From Nocardioides massiliensis (GTDB lineage: Bacteria; Actinomycetota; Actinomycetes; Propionibacteriales; Nocardioidaceae): 64,000 bases of DNA. How positions within the stretch are numbered: position 1 is the first letter of the stretch; each line of letters begins with the position of its first letter. The notes under the pieces were generated by a model that searched no databases, was not told the origin of the DNA, and saw only the letters and a program-made list of their open reading frames with translations. The translations under genes and the position numbers were made by a program. The DNA lies in the NCBI RefSeq assembly GCF_030811215.1, contig NZ_JAUSQM010000001.1, positions 1,302,001-1,366,000 of the forward strand. The letters run 5' to 3'. Below, piece by piece: positions 28,887-37,206 of the stretch.

Positions 28887-29698
28887 TGCGGCTCCCGGCG
28901 GTACCGGCGGTCCTCGATCGCCCGCATCCAGGTGTAGCCGCCGTCGAGCTGGCGTCGTACATCGGCTGGGTCGTCGAACGCGAAGGACCGACGCAACGCG
29001 AGCCGATCCTGGTGCGGACGGTTGCGCCCGCGGTCGCAGGTGATGGCGGCGGCGTACCCGGCCTCGCCCGTGAGGTCGCGGATCGCGCGGTGGTAGCCGC
29101 CCATCGGGTAGGCGCAGGTGCGGATCGGTCGCTGCAGCAGGTCCTCGAGGGCGGTGCGGGAGCTGCGCAGCTCCTCCGCCACCTCCGCGGCGGTGAGTGA
29201 CGGCAGCCAGCGGTGGGTGCGGGTGTGCGAGCCGATGTCGAGCCCGTCGTCGGCGGCGTCGCGCACCTGCGCGGCGGTCGCCAACCGGGTCAGCTCGGTC
29301 GTCCCGTGCCGCTCGTCCCAGGGGAAGAGCCGGTCGCCGTGCAGGAAGTCGCTGACGGCGAAGAGGGTGGCGGGCAGTCCGCGCTCCTGGAGCTCGGGCC
29401 AGGCCAGCTCGAGCACGGAGGCGTAGCCGTCGTCGAAGGTGAGCGCCACGGCGCGCGGAGGGAGCCGGTCGGCCGCGAGCAGCTCCACCGCCTCGTCGAG
29501 GGGGAGGACGACGGCGTCCCAGTCGGTCAGTACGTCGAGCTGGCCGCGGAAGTCGTCGAAGGACGTCGTCAGGCCGTCGGCGGCGTCGCCGATGCGGTGC
29601 CAGCCGAGCAGGGTCAGCGTCGAGGTGCGGCAGGTCGCGCGGGTCCAGCGCGCCACCGGGGTGGCGATGGCGCCCGCCGTACGCGTCAGGGTCCTCAT
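28880..29698 (-). CDS. Polysaccharide deacetylase (NodB/CE4)
   Basis: 272 residues. NodB motif 1 ALTFDDGYAS gives the general base and metal Asp, and motif 2 GSHTRTHRWL the two metal His. YPMGGYH fits the later motif. No signal peptide, so it would work inside the cell or with the membrane assembly complex, removing N-acetyl groups from an amino sugar in the glycan. ATG 29698 overlaps the stop of the fusion gene before it. Confidence 0.92.
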   Translation of the reverse strand: MRTLTRTAGAIATPVARWTRATCRTSTLTLLGWHRIGDAADGLTTSFDDFRGQLDVLTDWDAVVLPLDEAVELLAADRLPPRAVALTFDDGYASVLELAWPELQERGLPATLFAVSDFLHGDRLFPWDERHGTTELTRLATAAQVRDAADDGLDIGSHTRTHRWLPSLTAAEVAEELRSSRTALEDLLQRPIRTCAYPMGGYHRAIRDLTGEAGYAAAITCDRGRNRPHQDRLALRRSFAFDDPADVRRQLDGGYTWMRAIEDRRYRREPQW

Positions 29699-32433
29699 CG
29701 GCGCCGCCCCCGGATCGTGGGCACCGGCAGCAGCCGGTGCCGGTCGAGGCTCAGCAGCGGCACGAGGTAGGCGAGCAGCGTGGCCGAGCCGATGATGAGC
29801 AGGCCGACGTACGACACGCGTGCCCATGGCAGGAGCTGCGCGAGCCCGAGCTCGACCGCGACCATCCCCGCGACGCCGACCAGGATCGGCAGACTGCGGC
29901 GCGCCATCGTCCACCACTGCAGGCCGGCGATCCGGCGCTGGAGTGCGATCGCTGCCACGACGAGTGAGGCGGCGCCCGCCACCAGCTGGGCGACGGCCAC
30001 CATCTCGACGCCGCGGTCGACCCAGACCTGGAGCAGGCCGGCGAGCAGCACCAGGTGCAGCAGCGTGAGCCAGAAGCCGTCGCGGGTGTGGCCCGCGGCG
30101 TTGAGGGCCACGATCGCGAGGCCCAGCACGCTGAGGACGATCCCGTACGCCGCGAGCCACCGCAGAGCGGGGACACCGGGCTCCCACTGGGTACCGAGCA
30201 GGGTGAGCTGGGGTGCCAGCAGGATCATGCCGACGTAGAGCGGGACGACGATCGCCAGCGTCCGCAGCATCGTCTCCCCGACCGCGCGCCCCAGCTCCGG
30301 ACCGCGGATGCGGCACAGATGGGCGAAGGCGGCGCCGGCGATGACGACGCCGACGAGGAGGTAGGGCATGTATCCGAGCCGGAACGCCATCGAGTAGATG
30401 CCGAGCTGCTCGGCACCGAGCCGGTTGGCGACCATGAGGTAGTCGACGTTGAGCATCAGGAGCTGGAGCACGGCTGCCCCGGCGAGGTGGAAGCCGTAGG
30501 CGAGCAGGGCGCGGACGTCCGTGGGGACCCAGCCGGGCAGGACGGGCGGGCGCACGACCCAGCACAGCGCCATGACGAGGAACGCCTGGACGAGCTGGCC
30601 GATCACCAGCGAGATCGCGCCGGCTCCGGCATACGCCAGACCGATCGAGACGAGGGCGCCGACGACCGCGCCGACGACGTCGGGGACCACGCGGCGCTTG
30701 AACGCGAGGTCGCGGCGCAGCAGCTCCTGGCTGATCGCGGCGACGGCGTACATCGGCAGGCAGAGCATGAGGCCGCGGATGATGGTGACGCCCAGATCCC
30801 CACCGTTGAGCACCTCTGACATCCACGGGGCCGCGGCCCACGTGATCGCGGTGAGGCCGAGGGCGAGTCCGCCGGCGACCGCCAGCGCGCTGCGCGCGGC
30901 GCGCTCGGCGTCACCACGCCAGTGCACGAGGGCGGTCGCCGTGCCGAGGTCGGTGACGGCGGAGGTGACGTTGAGGACGAGTGCCCCGATGGCGATCACG
31001 CCGATCGCCGAGGGCTCGAGGAGCGCGGCGAGGACCAGCAGGACGATCGTCTGGGCGGCCTTGACGACGCCGGCGCCGATGCCCAGCCAGCCGGCTCCGC
31101 CGAGGGTCCCGGCGCGGGCGGGGATGGAGCCGCTCGGCGGGAGGGCGGTGTCGGCGATGGCACGCAGGGTCTCGCGGTAGGCCTCGAGCCGTTCGGCGTC
31201 GAGGTCGACGACCGACCGGTTGCGCAGGTGGAGCACGGCGGCGGCGACGACGAGGGCGGCCCGTTCGACGGGGCTCCAGCTGGTCCACTCGCGCCCGGCG
31301 ACGCGCGCCTCGAGGGGGAGCTCGAGCAGGTCGTGACACGCGGTGGCGAGGTCGACGCGGTGGGTGGTCGCGCGCTCGAAGGCGGCCACCAGCAGCTGGT
31401 CGATGCCCTGCGGCGCGTCCGCGACTGCGTTGTCCCAGTCGGTGACGACCGGGTGGGGCGAGGCGGGCAGGACGTTGCCGGGCCACGGGTCGCCGTGGCA
31501 CCAGCCCGTGGGGACACCGTCGTCGAGCCGCTCGAGCAGCGGCACGAGGCGGTGACGGGTGCGGGCGTCGAGGAGGTCGACGGCGGCGAGCCACGTGAGG
31601 GACCAGCCGGGTGCGGTCCGCCCGGTGGTGGTCTCGGCGAGGGTGCGCGCGACGGTCGGCAGCGTGGTGGCAGCGAGGCGGCGGTGGGTGCGCGGTGCGA
31701 CCGCGGGCACCCACCGGGTCGCGACCCACCGCAGGCCGTCGGTCGTGCCGGCGGCGACGGTCTCGGGGACCCAGGGCGCGATGGCGGGTACGGCGGCCAC
31801 GACCCGGGAGGCGCGGTCCAGGTCGGTGCCGGTGCCGAGCAGGCTCACCCGCACGGCGAGGTCGCCGCCGCGGGTGCGGTAGCGCAGGATCGTGTGGGTG
31901 CCGGTCAGGACGCCGGCCAGCTCCACCGGGCCGCCGACGGCGGCGGTGAGGTCGGTGGCGATGCGCTCCGCGACGCTGCCACCGGGTGCTCCCGACACCG
32001 ACAGGCGCGGGGCACGCGCACGGCGTACGACGTCGCGGACGCCGGGGACGCTCGTACGTCGGCGCGGGTGCGGCCAGTCCTGGTGGCGCAGCTGCTCCGG
32101 ACGGGCCAGGTCCGGGTCGACGAAGAGGTCGCCCTGGTCGCCGATCGTCGCGCAGACGCCGTCGGGGGCGACGCAGGACTCGAGCGCCGTGCGCTCGTCG
32201 GCGGTGAGCAGGCGGGTGTCCAGGACGAGCAGGTCGATGCTGCCGGTCTCGCGGGGGGCGTCACCGGAACGGTGCACCTCGGCGTCGGGGAACCGGGCAC
32301 TGAGGGCGGCGGCGAGCGCGGGGTCGACGGCGAGCAGCACGCGGCGGGGTGCGGGCGGGAGCAGCACGGTGAACCCGACCAGGCGGTCGCCGGTACGGCC
32401 GGGGCGGGTCGGCTCGGTGAGGGTGGCCGTCAC
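29695..32433 (-). CDS. Kinase-like/flippase fusion protein (APH + Wzx-like)
   Basis: 912 residues in one continuous frame. Residues 25-115 have a Rossmann-like strand pattern (RVLLAVDPALAAALSARF, IDLLVLDTRLL). Residues about 165-425 look like an APH/choline-kinase fold: catalytic loop WCHGDPWPGN at 311-320 and metal-binding VTDWDNA at 330-336. From about 445 to the end there are about 12 membrane helices with the Wzx/MOP-superfamily flippase pattern (GIGAGVVKAAQTIVLLVLAAL, DLGTATALV, VDYLMVANRLG). GTG 32433 overlaps the upstream stop. It would flip the lipid-linked unit and may phosphorylate a sugar or a lipid. Wzx flippases usually have only the last 450 residues. Confidence 0.82.
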   Translation of the reverse strand: MTATLTEPTRPGRTGDRLVGFTVLLPPAPRRVLLAVDPALAAALSARFPDAEVHRSGDAPRETGSIDLLVLDTRLLTADERTALESCVAPDGVCATIGDQGDLFVDPDLARPEQLRHQDWPHPRRRTSVPGVRDVVRRARAPRLSVSGAPGGSVAERIATDLTAAVGGPVELAGVLTGTHTILRYRTRGGDLAVRVSLLGTGTDLDRASRVVAAVPAIAPWVPETVAAGTTDGLRWVATRWVPAVAPRTHRRLAATTLPTVARTLAETTTGRTAPGWSLTWLAAVDLLDARTRHRLVPLLERLDDGVPTGWCHGDPWPGNVLPASPHPVVTDWDNAVADAPQGIDQLLVAAFERATTHRVDLATACHDLLELPLEARVAGREWTSWSPVERAALVVAAAVLHLRNRSVVDLDAERLEAYRETLRAIADTALPPSGSIPARAGTLGGAGWLGIGAGVVKAAQTIVLLVLAALLEPSAIGVIAIGALVLNVTSAVTDLGTATALVHWRGDAERAARSALAVAGGLALGLTAITWAAAPWMSEVLNGGDLGVTIIRGLMLCLPMYAVAAISQELLRRDLAFKRRVVPDVVGAVVGALVSIGLAYAGAGAISLVIGQLVQAFLVMALCWVVRPPVLPGWVPTDVRALLAYGFHLAGAAVLQLLMLNVDYLMVANRLGAEQLGIYSMAFRLGYMPYLLVGVVIAGAAFAHLCRIRGPELGRAVGETMLRTLAIVVPLYVGMILLAPQLTLLGTQWEPGVPALRWLAAYGIVLSVLGLAIVALNAAGHTRDGFWLTLLHLVLLAGLLQVWVDRGVEMVAVAQLVAGAASLVVAAIALQRRIAGLQWWTMARRSLPILVGVAGMVAVELGLAQLLPWARVSYVGLLIIGSATLLAYLVPLLSLDRHRLLPVPTIRGRRR

Positions 32434-33536
32434 CTCTCGTCACCCCCGGTGGTCGAGGTGCTCGCCGGGGTGAGTGAGCGGACGAGGTCGGCAGCGCGCC
32501 GGCGGGTGGCCTCGACGAGCAGGAGGAGGCGCAGCAGCACCCGAGCGCGGACGCCATGGGCGGCCCGGACGCGGAGCACCGCGCGCTCCTCGCTTGCGAA
32601 CGAGCGCTTGTAGGGCTCGTCGCCGCGCAGGAAGTCGGTCTCGCTGACGCCCGCCTCGCAGGCGTCGCGCAGGGCGGCCATCGTCACGACGGTGCCGACG
32701 TGGTTGAAGTCGCGGCTGAGGTCGCGGGCGAGCTGGTAGTCGCTGAAGCGGCCGGCGGTGCCGAAGCCCAGGAGCACGGCGCCGCAGCGGCCGTCGCGGT
32801 CGGCGCGGTAGACCACTGCCTCGCCGTGGCGGGCGGCGGCGGTGATCGCCTGCTCGAGGCGGTCGGCGTGCCGCATGAGGGCGCGCCGGTCGTCCCGCGC
32901 GCCGTGCAGCCTGCGGAACTCGGCCAGCGCCGCCGGCAGGTCCTGCTCGTCGACCCGGCGCCAGGTGATGCCTGCCTCGGCGGCGCGTCGCTCGAACCGG
33001 CGTACGCGCTTGCGGAAGGTGGCGGAGCGGCTGGCGAAGTAGTCATCGACGTCAGGGGCGAGCTGGCCGTAGACGGCCGTCTCCACACGGGTGAGGGACG
33101 GTGCGGGGAGTGCGTCGACCAGCCGGGAGTGCTCGACGAGGCCGTCGACCTCGAGCAGCCGTGCGCCCGGCGAGACGAACCACTCGCGCAGCGCCGCTAC
33201 GACCTCGGGCACCCGGGCGGGGTCCGCGACGAGGTCCAGGTGGTCCGGGCAGAGCTTGCCGCCACCGACGCCGCGCAGGAAGGAGACGCGCGCGATGCGG
33301 CGCTCCTCCAGGGCGAGGCCGCCCACGAGCTCGTCACCGTCGAGCACGAGCACCAGGTGACGGGGCGCGCCGGCCGCGGCGTCGACCCACCACGACCGCA
33401 GGAACGGGGACGGCACCGGCGCCTCGAGGACGAACGCGTCCCAGGCTGCGGCGTACGCACCGAGGGAGCTCGCGACGCGTACCTCGAGTCCGGCGGTCGA
33501 CGCCGGGGCGGGGCGGAGCTGGTCGAGGGACGTCAT
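32430..33536 (-). CDS. FemAB/GNAT-like acyltransferase (Acetyltransf_6)
   Basis: 368 residues, a double GNAT-type fold as in the BioF2/CelD-like exopolysaccharide proteins: DYFASRSATFRKRVRRFERR (the basic FRxxxRR segment), then AVLLGFGTAGRFSDYQLARD and DFLRGDEPYK near the end. It should transfer an acyl or aminoacyl group to an amino sugar of the glycan. ATG 33536 overlaps the stop of the glycosyltransferase gene by four bases, and its own stop overlaps the flippase start. Confidence 0.85.
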   Translation of the reverse strand: MTSLDQLRPAPASTAGLEVRVASSLGAYAAAWDAFVLEAPVPSPFLRSWWVDAAAGAPRHLVLVLDGDELVGGLALEERRIARVSFLRGVGGGKLCPDHLDLVADPARVPEVVAALREWFVSPGARLLEVDGLVEHSRLVDALPAPSLTRVETAVYGQLAPDVDDYFASRSATFRKRVRRFERRAAEAGITWRRVDEQDLPAALAEFRRLHGARDDRRALMRHADRLEQAITAAARHGEAVVYRADRDGRCGAVLLGFGTAGRFSDYQLARDLSRDFNHVGTVVTMAALRDACEAGVSETDFLRGDEPYKRSFASEERAVLRVRAAHGVRARVLLRLLLLVEATRRRAADLVRSLTPASTSTTGGDER

Positions 33537-34627
33537 GAGGCGGACCTCGCAGACGGCACGGGGGAGGGCACCCAGGGTGACGCCGGCTCGGGGTGCGGCG
33601 CCGAGGCCAGGACCTGGGCGTAGGCGCGCTGGAGCTCGCGTCCCTGGATGCGGCTGCTGTGCCGGTCGGCGAGGGCGCGCGACGCGACCTGGGCGTTGGC
33701 CCAGTGCTCGGGTGAGCGCAGAGCGGTCAGCGCCTCGGCGAGCTCGGTCACCGAGCCGGCCAGGCCGGGCAGGCGGAGGCTCTGCAGGGGCGGGATCGCC
33801 CGGACCGCCAGGGGGAGTCCGAGGGCGGCTGCCTCCAGGATGCTGATCGGCGCCGCCTCCCAGGCGGCGGTGTGCAGGTAGACCTGGGCGCGGCCCATCT
33901 CGGTCAGCACTGCCTCGCGAGGGAGCCACCCCGAGACCTCGACGCCCGCCGCGCGCAGCGCGCGCTCACCCTCGGCGTCACCGCCGCCGATCCACTGCCA
34001 CTGGGCGACCAGGCCCAGCTGCTGTTCGGCGTACTGCTTGACGTGGAGGAAGTAGCGCCAGTCCTTCTGCGCCGACACCCGGCCGGTCGTCAGCACCCGC
34101 AACGGCAGGGCGTGGCCGGCAACCCGGTTGACGGCGAGCACCGAACGGTTGGGCACGTAGGCGACCTGCTCGTGGCCGAGGCCGAGCGCCAGGTCGATCT
34201 CGTGCGGGGCGACGGCGACGAAGAGGTCGGTACGGCGCGCCAGCATCCGCTCGACGAGCTCGAAGGCGCGTCGCTGGCTGCCGCTGATGTCGCGGCGCTC
34301 GAAGGCGAAGCAGTGCGGGCTGTAGGCGATCTTGGTCCGGTCGAGCCCGGCGAGCCGGGCCATCACACCGGCGTACGAGGAGTGCGCGTGCACGACGTCC
34401 GGGTAGAGCTCGCGGACCCGACGGCGCAGGGCGGTGACGCCCCCGACCAGGCGCCGCGGGAGCTCTGCGGACGAGGCGAACCGCTCACGCCAACCGTCGC
34501 CGGTCTCGTGCTGCGGCCGGGCGGTGGCGATCAGGTGGTGGTCGACCTCAGGGGTCGACCCCACCATCGCCAGGAGGGAGGTGACGATCCCTCCGCCCAT
34601 CGCCTCGGTGACGTGCAGGACGCGCAT
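33533..34627 (-). CDS. GT4 glycosyltransferase
   Basis: 364 residues, GT-B fold. MRVLHVTEAMGGGIVTSLL is the Gly-loop start, VVHAHSSYAG and YSPHCFAFER belong to the acceptor side, and YLHTAAWEAAPISILEAAALG carries the EX7E nucleotide-sugar motif. The pattern is close to WcaL/RfaG-type enzymes of capsule loci. Separated from the coiled-coil gene by one base, so it starts the tight transferase run. Confidence 0.91.
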   Translation of the reverse strand: MRVLHVTEAMGGGIVTSLLAMVGSTPEVDHHLIATARPQHETGDGWRERFASSAELPRRLVGGVTALRRRVRELYPDVVHAHSSYAGVMARLAGLDRTKIAYSPHCFAFERRDISGSQRRAFELVERMLARRTDLFVAVAPHEIDLALGLGHEQVAYVPNRSVLAVNRVAGHALPLRVLTTGRVSAQKDWRYFLHVKQYAEQQLGLVAQWQWIGGGDAEGERALRAAGVEVSGWLPREAVLTEMGRAQVYLHTAAWEAAPISILEAAALGLPLAVRAIPPLQSLRLPGLAGSVTELAEALTALRSPEHWANAQVASRALADRHSSRIQGRELQRAYAQVLASAPHPEPASPWVPSPVPSARSAS

Positions 34628-34628
34628 G

Positions 34629-35720
34629 TCATGCGCCCTTGTCGGGGCGGTTCGACCGCGGCTCGGGTCCGCGGAACAGCGTGCCCAGCGGGCGGCCGCC
34701 GGAGGACTGGGCGCTGCGCGCCGCCGGCTTCGCGGGCTTGCCGGCCTTGGCGGCAACCGGCTCGGGCTCCTCCTCGACCTCGGCCTCGTCCTCGACCGGT
34801 GCCTCGGCGGTGTCCTCGCTGGCGTCCGCCGCGTCGTCGACGTCCGCGGTCCCGTCGGTGTCGACGTCCGGCTCGTCCGCGGCAGGCTCGTCCTCGATGT
34901 CCACAGCAGCGTCAGTGGCGGCGGCGGTGGACGAGGACTCGTGCTCCTCGAGGCGCGCCTCGGCGTCATGGGCGAGCAGCTCCATCGCGCGGACCTGCAG
35001 GACCAGGCGCTCGGAGGTCTCGGTGAGGGTCGCGCTCAGAGTCTGCAGCGAGCTGGTCGCGAGCGAGACGACGGAGGTCGACTGGCGCAGCAGCGCGCGG
35101 GCCTCCTCGCGGATCGCCTCGGCGTCCTGGGCACCCTGCGCGACCGCCTCGGCGATGCGCTGCTCGGCGACCTCCTCGGCCTCGAGCTGCGCCGCGGCGA
35201 CGGCGTCCGAGCGGATCTGCTCGGCGTCACGGTGCGCGGTCTCGGCGAGGTCGGTGATGAGCTTCTCGATCCGTTCACGCTGGGCCTCAGCCCAGGCGGC
35301 GGTCTCGCGCTGGCTCTCCTCGGCGCGGCGCTTGCTCTCCTCGTGCACCCGTTCGGCGGCGTCGCGGGCCTCGCGGACGATCTTCTCCGCCTGGGCGGAT
35401 GCCGAGCTGCGGACCTTCTGGGCGACCGCGAGCAGCTCCTGGGCCTCCTGCTGCGCGCTGCGGGTCTCCTTGAGGACGTGGGCGTGGCCCGTGGCTTCGG
35501 TGACGATCTCGTCGAAGCCCTCGGGCTCGGCGGCCGCCGGGACCGAGCGGACGCTCTCCTCGAGCCGGCGCAGCAGGTTCTCGACCGGCTCGCGGTCGCT
35601 GGGGGTGGCCGGCGCGGGGGCGTCGGTCGTGGCTTCGGTCGTGGCTTCGGCCTGGGTGGTCGGAGCGTCGGTGGACTCGGGTTGCGGGGCGCCCTGCGGG
35701 CGACCGGTCGACTTCTTCAT
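34629..35720 (-). CDS. Long coiled-coil protein of the exopolysaccharide locus
   Basis: 363 residues. A disordered N-terminus (about 1-50) is followed by a continuous heptad-rich coiled coil to about 260 (ERIEKLITDLAETAHRDAEQ), then an Asp/Glu-rich tail and a basic end. ATG 35720 has GGAGGT 6 bases upstream; the longer upstream frame overlaps the leader. The coiled coil resembles DivIVA/Wag31-type polar scaffolds, but the N-terminal membrane-binding motif of DivIVA is not recognisable. Probably a scaffold that localises the glycan assembly proteins (inference). The 151-base gap before it has a motif shared with the start of the locus. Confidence 0.7.
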   Translation of the reverse strand: MKKSTGRPQGAPQPESTDAPTTQAEATTEATTDAPAPATPSDREPVENLLRRLEESVRSVPAAAEPEGFDEIVTEATGHAHVLKETRSAQQEAQELLAVAQKVRSSASAQAEKIVREARDAAERVHEESKRRAEESQRETAAWAEAQRERIEKLITDLAETAHRDAEQIRSDAVAAAQLEAEEVAEQRIAEAVAQGAQDAEAIREEARALLRQSTSVVSLATSSLQTLSATLTETSERLVLQVRAMELLAHDAEARLEEHESSSTAAATDAAVDIEDEPAADEPDVDTDGTADVDDAADASEDTAEAPVEDEAEVEEEPEPVAAKAGKPAKPAARSAQSSGGRPLGTLFRGPEPRSNRPDKGA

Positions 35721-35818
35721 CGTGAACCTCCTGGTTCGTTCGTGCGGCAGCGGGGATTGGCCGACCCGCGACACCCGTTCTCGGTTGAACACGTCCCACT
35801 AGTGCGGTGACGTGGGGG

Positions 35819-35848
35819 GTTTGATCCGTGTGGAGCAGAAATCTTTTT
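35819..35848 (-). promoter_or_regulatory. Shared leader motif GGATCAAAC, copy 1
   Basis: Read on the minus strand: an A-run (35848-35844), 16 bases, then GGATCAAAC (35827-35819), about 100 bases before the coiled-coil gene. The same arrangement occurs at 37104-37075 before the first gene of the locus. It may be a promoter or activator site for both transcripts; no regulator is assigned. Confidence 0.4.
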
Positions 35849-35871
35849 GGTGGTGGCTCGGCGCCGGCGCG

Positions 35872-36552
35872 TCAGTAGGCGCCGGTGCCGCGCAGGACCG
35901 CCGGCACGGTGCGGAGCAGGATCAGCAGGTCCAGGCGCAGCGAGCAGCGCTCGACGTACTGCAGGTCCAGCTCGACGGCGCGCTCCCAGGGCAGGTCGCT
36001 GCGTCCGCTGACCTGCCACAGCCCGGTCAGGCCAGGGCGGACCACGTGGCGGCGATGCATCGCGTCGCCGTACCTGGCGACCTCGATCGGCAGTGCCGGC
36101 CGCGGACCGACCAACGACATGGAACCGGTGAGCACGTTGAACAGCTGCGGCAGCTCGTCCATCGACGTACGCCGCAGCACCCGGCCGACCCGGGTGACGC
36201 GGGGATCGGCACGGATCTTGAACAAGGGGCCCGCCGCCTCGTTCTGCTCCTGCAGGTCCGGCAGCTCGTGGGCCGCGCCCGGTCGCATGGTGCGGAACTT
36301 CCACACGACGAACTCGCGTCCGCCGCGACCGACCCGGACCTGGCGGTAGAACACCGGCCCCCGGCTGGTGCACGCGACGACCGCGGCCAGAAGCGTGAGC
36401 AGGGGGAGCAGCGCGAGGATGAGGGTGGCGGCGGCGACGAGGTCGACGACGCGCTTGGTGCGGTACTCACCGCGCGCTACAGCCGCGACGGCCTCCGAGG
36501 GAGCGGCGCGCGGCGTGGAGGTCGACGCAGGGTCGACGGCGTAGGTCGTCAT
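35872..36552 (-). CDS. Polyprenyl-phosphate sugar-1-phosphate transferase
   Basis: 226 residues, bacterial sugar transferase family (WbaP/ExoY C-terminal type, single catalytic domain). One membrane re-entrant helix at about 35-60 (VVDLVAAATLILALLPLLTLL), then GPVFYRQVRVGRGG, FVVWKFRTM, the basic RVGRVLRRTSMDELPQLFNV and GPRPALP. It starts the glycan by loading a sugar-1-phosphate on undecaprenyl phosphate at the inner face. ATG 36552 overlaps the stop of the small coiled-coil gene. Confidence 0.95.
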   Translation of the reverse strand: MTTYAVDPASTSTPRAAPSEAVAAVARGEYRTKRVVDLVAAATLILALLPLLTLLAAVVACTSRGPVFYRQVRVGRGGREFVVWKFRTMRPGAAHELPDLQEQNEAAGPLFKIRADPRVTRVGRVLRRTSMDELPQLFNVLTGSMSLVGPRPALPIEVARYGDAMHRRHVVRPGLTGLWQVSGRSDLPWERAVELDLQYVERCSLRLDLLILLRTVPAVLRGTGAY

Positions 36553-37016
36553 GCCGGCCACCCCGGTCCCGCCCGCTCCGCGTCGGAGCGGGTCATCTCG
36601 TCGAGGCGGGCCCACGCGGTGGCCTCCTCGACCCGGAGCAGGGCCCGCATGGAGGCGGTGATGCGGTCGGCCTCGTCGAGCCGGTCATCGAGCGCCTCGA
36701 GACCCAGCCGCCGCAGGGAGGTGGCCTGCTCGAGTGCCTCGGCGATGATCGCGCGGGCCTGCTCGTTGGCGGCGGCGAGGCGGCGTACCGACAGCCGGGA
36801 TGTCGTGGACCGCAAGCGTTGGGCCTCGCGGCTGATCTGGGCGAGCAGCGTCGTCAGGGTCTCGGGGTCGGCGGTGTCCGCCTCACGCAGGCGCGTGAGC
36901 AGCTCGTCGATCTCCACGTGCGGGAACCCCGGGGGCCAGCCCTCGTCTGACCCCCCGTCCGCCGGCTCGTGCTCCATCCGGTCGTCCGGGTTTGCGTCCG
37001 CCAACTCGTCTACCAC
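36549..37016 (-). CDS. Small coiled-coil protein starting the exopolysaccharide operon
   Basis: 155 residues, acidic at the start and helical from about 35 to 145 with heptads (LLAQISREAQRLRSTTSRLS, ANEQARAIIAEALEQATS). No membrane helix. It looks like a shorter relative of the coiled-coil protein encoded at 34629-35720. GTG 37016 is the longest start; ATG 36977 is an alternative and neither has a clear ribosome site. The stop overlaps the sugar transferase start, so its product may position that enzyme (inference). Confidence 0.6.
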   Translation of the reverse strand: MVDELADANPDDRMEHEPADGGSDEGWPPGFPHVEIDELLTRLREADTADPETLTTLLAQISREAQRLRSTTSRLSVRRLAAANEQARAIIAEALEQATSLRRLGLEALDDRLDEADRITASMRALLRVEEATAWARLDEMTRSDAERAGPGWPA

Positions 37017-37074
37017 CTCGGGTGCTGTCCCGCGCCCGGTTGCGCGGATACCTCACTGGTGGCGGCAGAGCGGC

Positions 37075-37104
37075 GTTTGATCCACGCGAGTGGTGACTTT
37101 TTTT
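37075..37104 (-). promoter_or_regulatory. Shared leader motif GGATCAAAC, copy 2
   Basis: Minus strand: seven A (37104-37098), 14 bases, then GGATCAAAC (37083-37075), about 60 bases before GTG 37016. Matches the motif at 35848-35819. Confidence 0.4.
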
Positions 37105-37160
37105 CGGGGATCCGAGTTCCGGGCATGCCGATGCGCCCGCGCGGGGTTCTCTGACTTCTC

Positions 37161-37183
37161 GTTGGTCGAGCCTGTCGAGACCC
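37161..37183. repeat. Short dispersed repeat GTTGGTCGAGCCTGTCGAGA
   Basis: An imperfect inverted repeat of the TCGAG...CTCGA kind that actinobacterial genomes carry in many intergenic copies. It sits just past the end of the HNH gene, whose reading frame also contains related units. Confidence 0.5.
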
Positions 37184-37206
37184 GGGCGGGCGTCGGGGCG
37201 GGGTCG

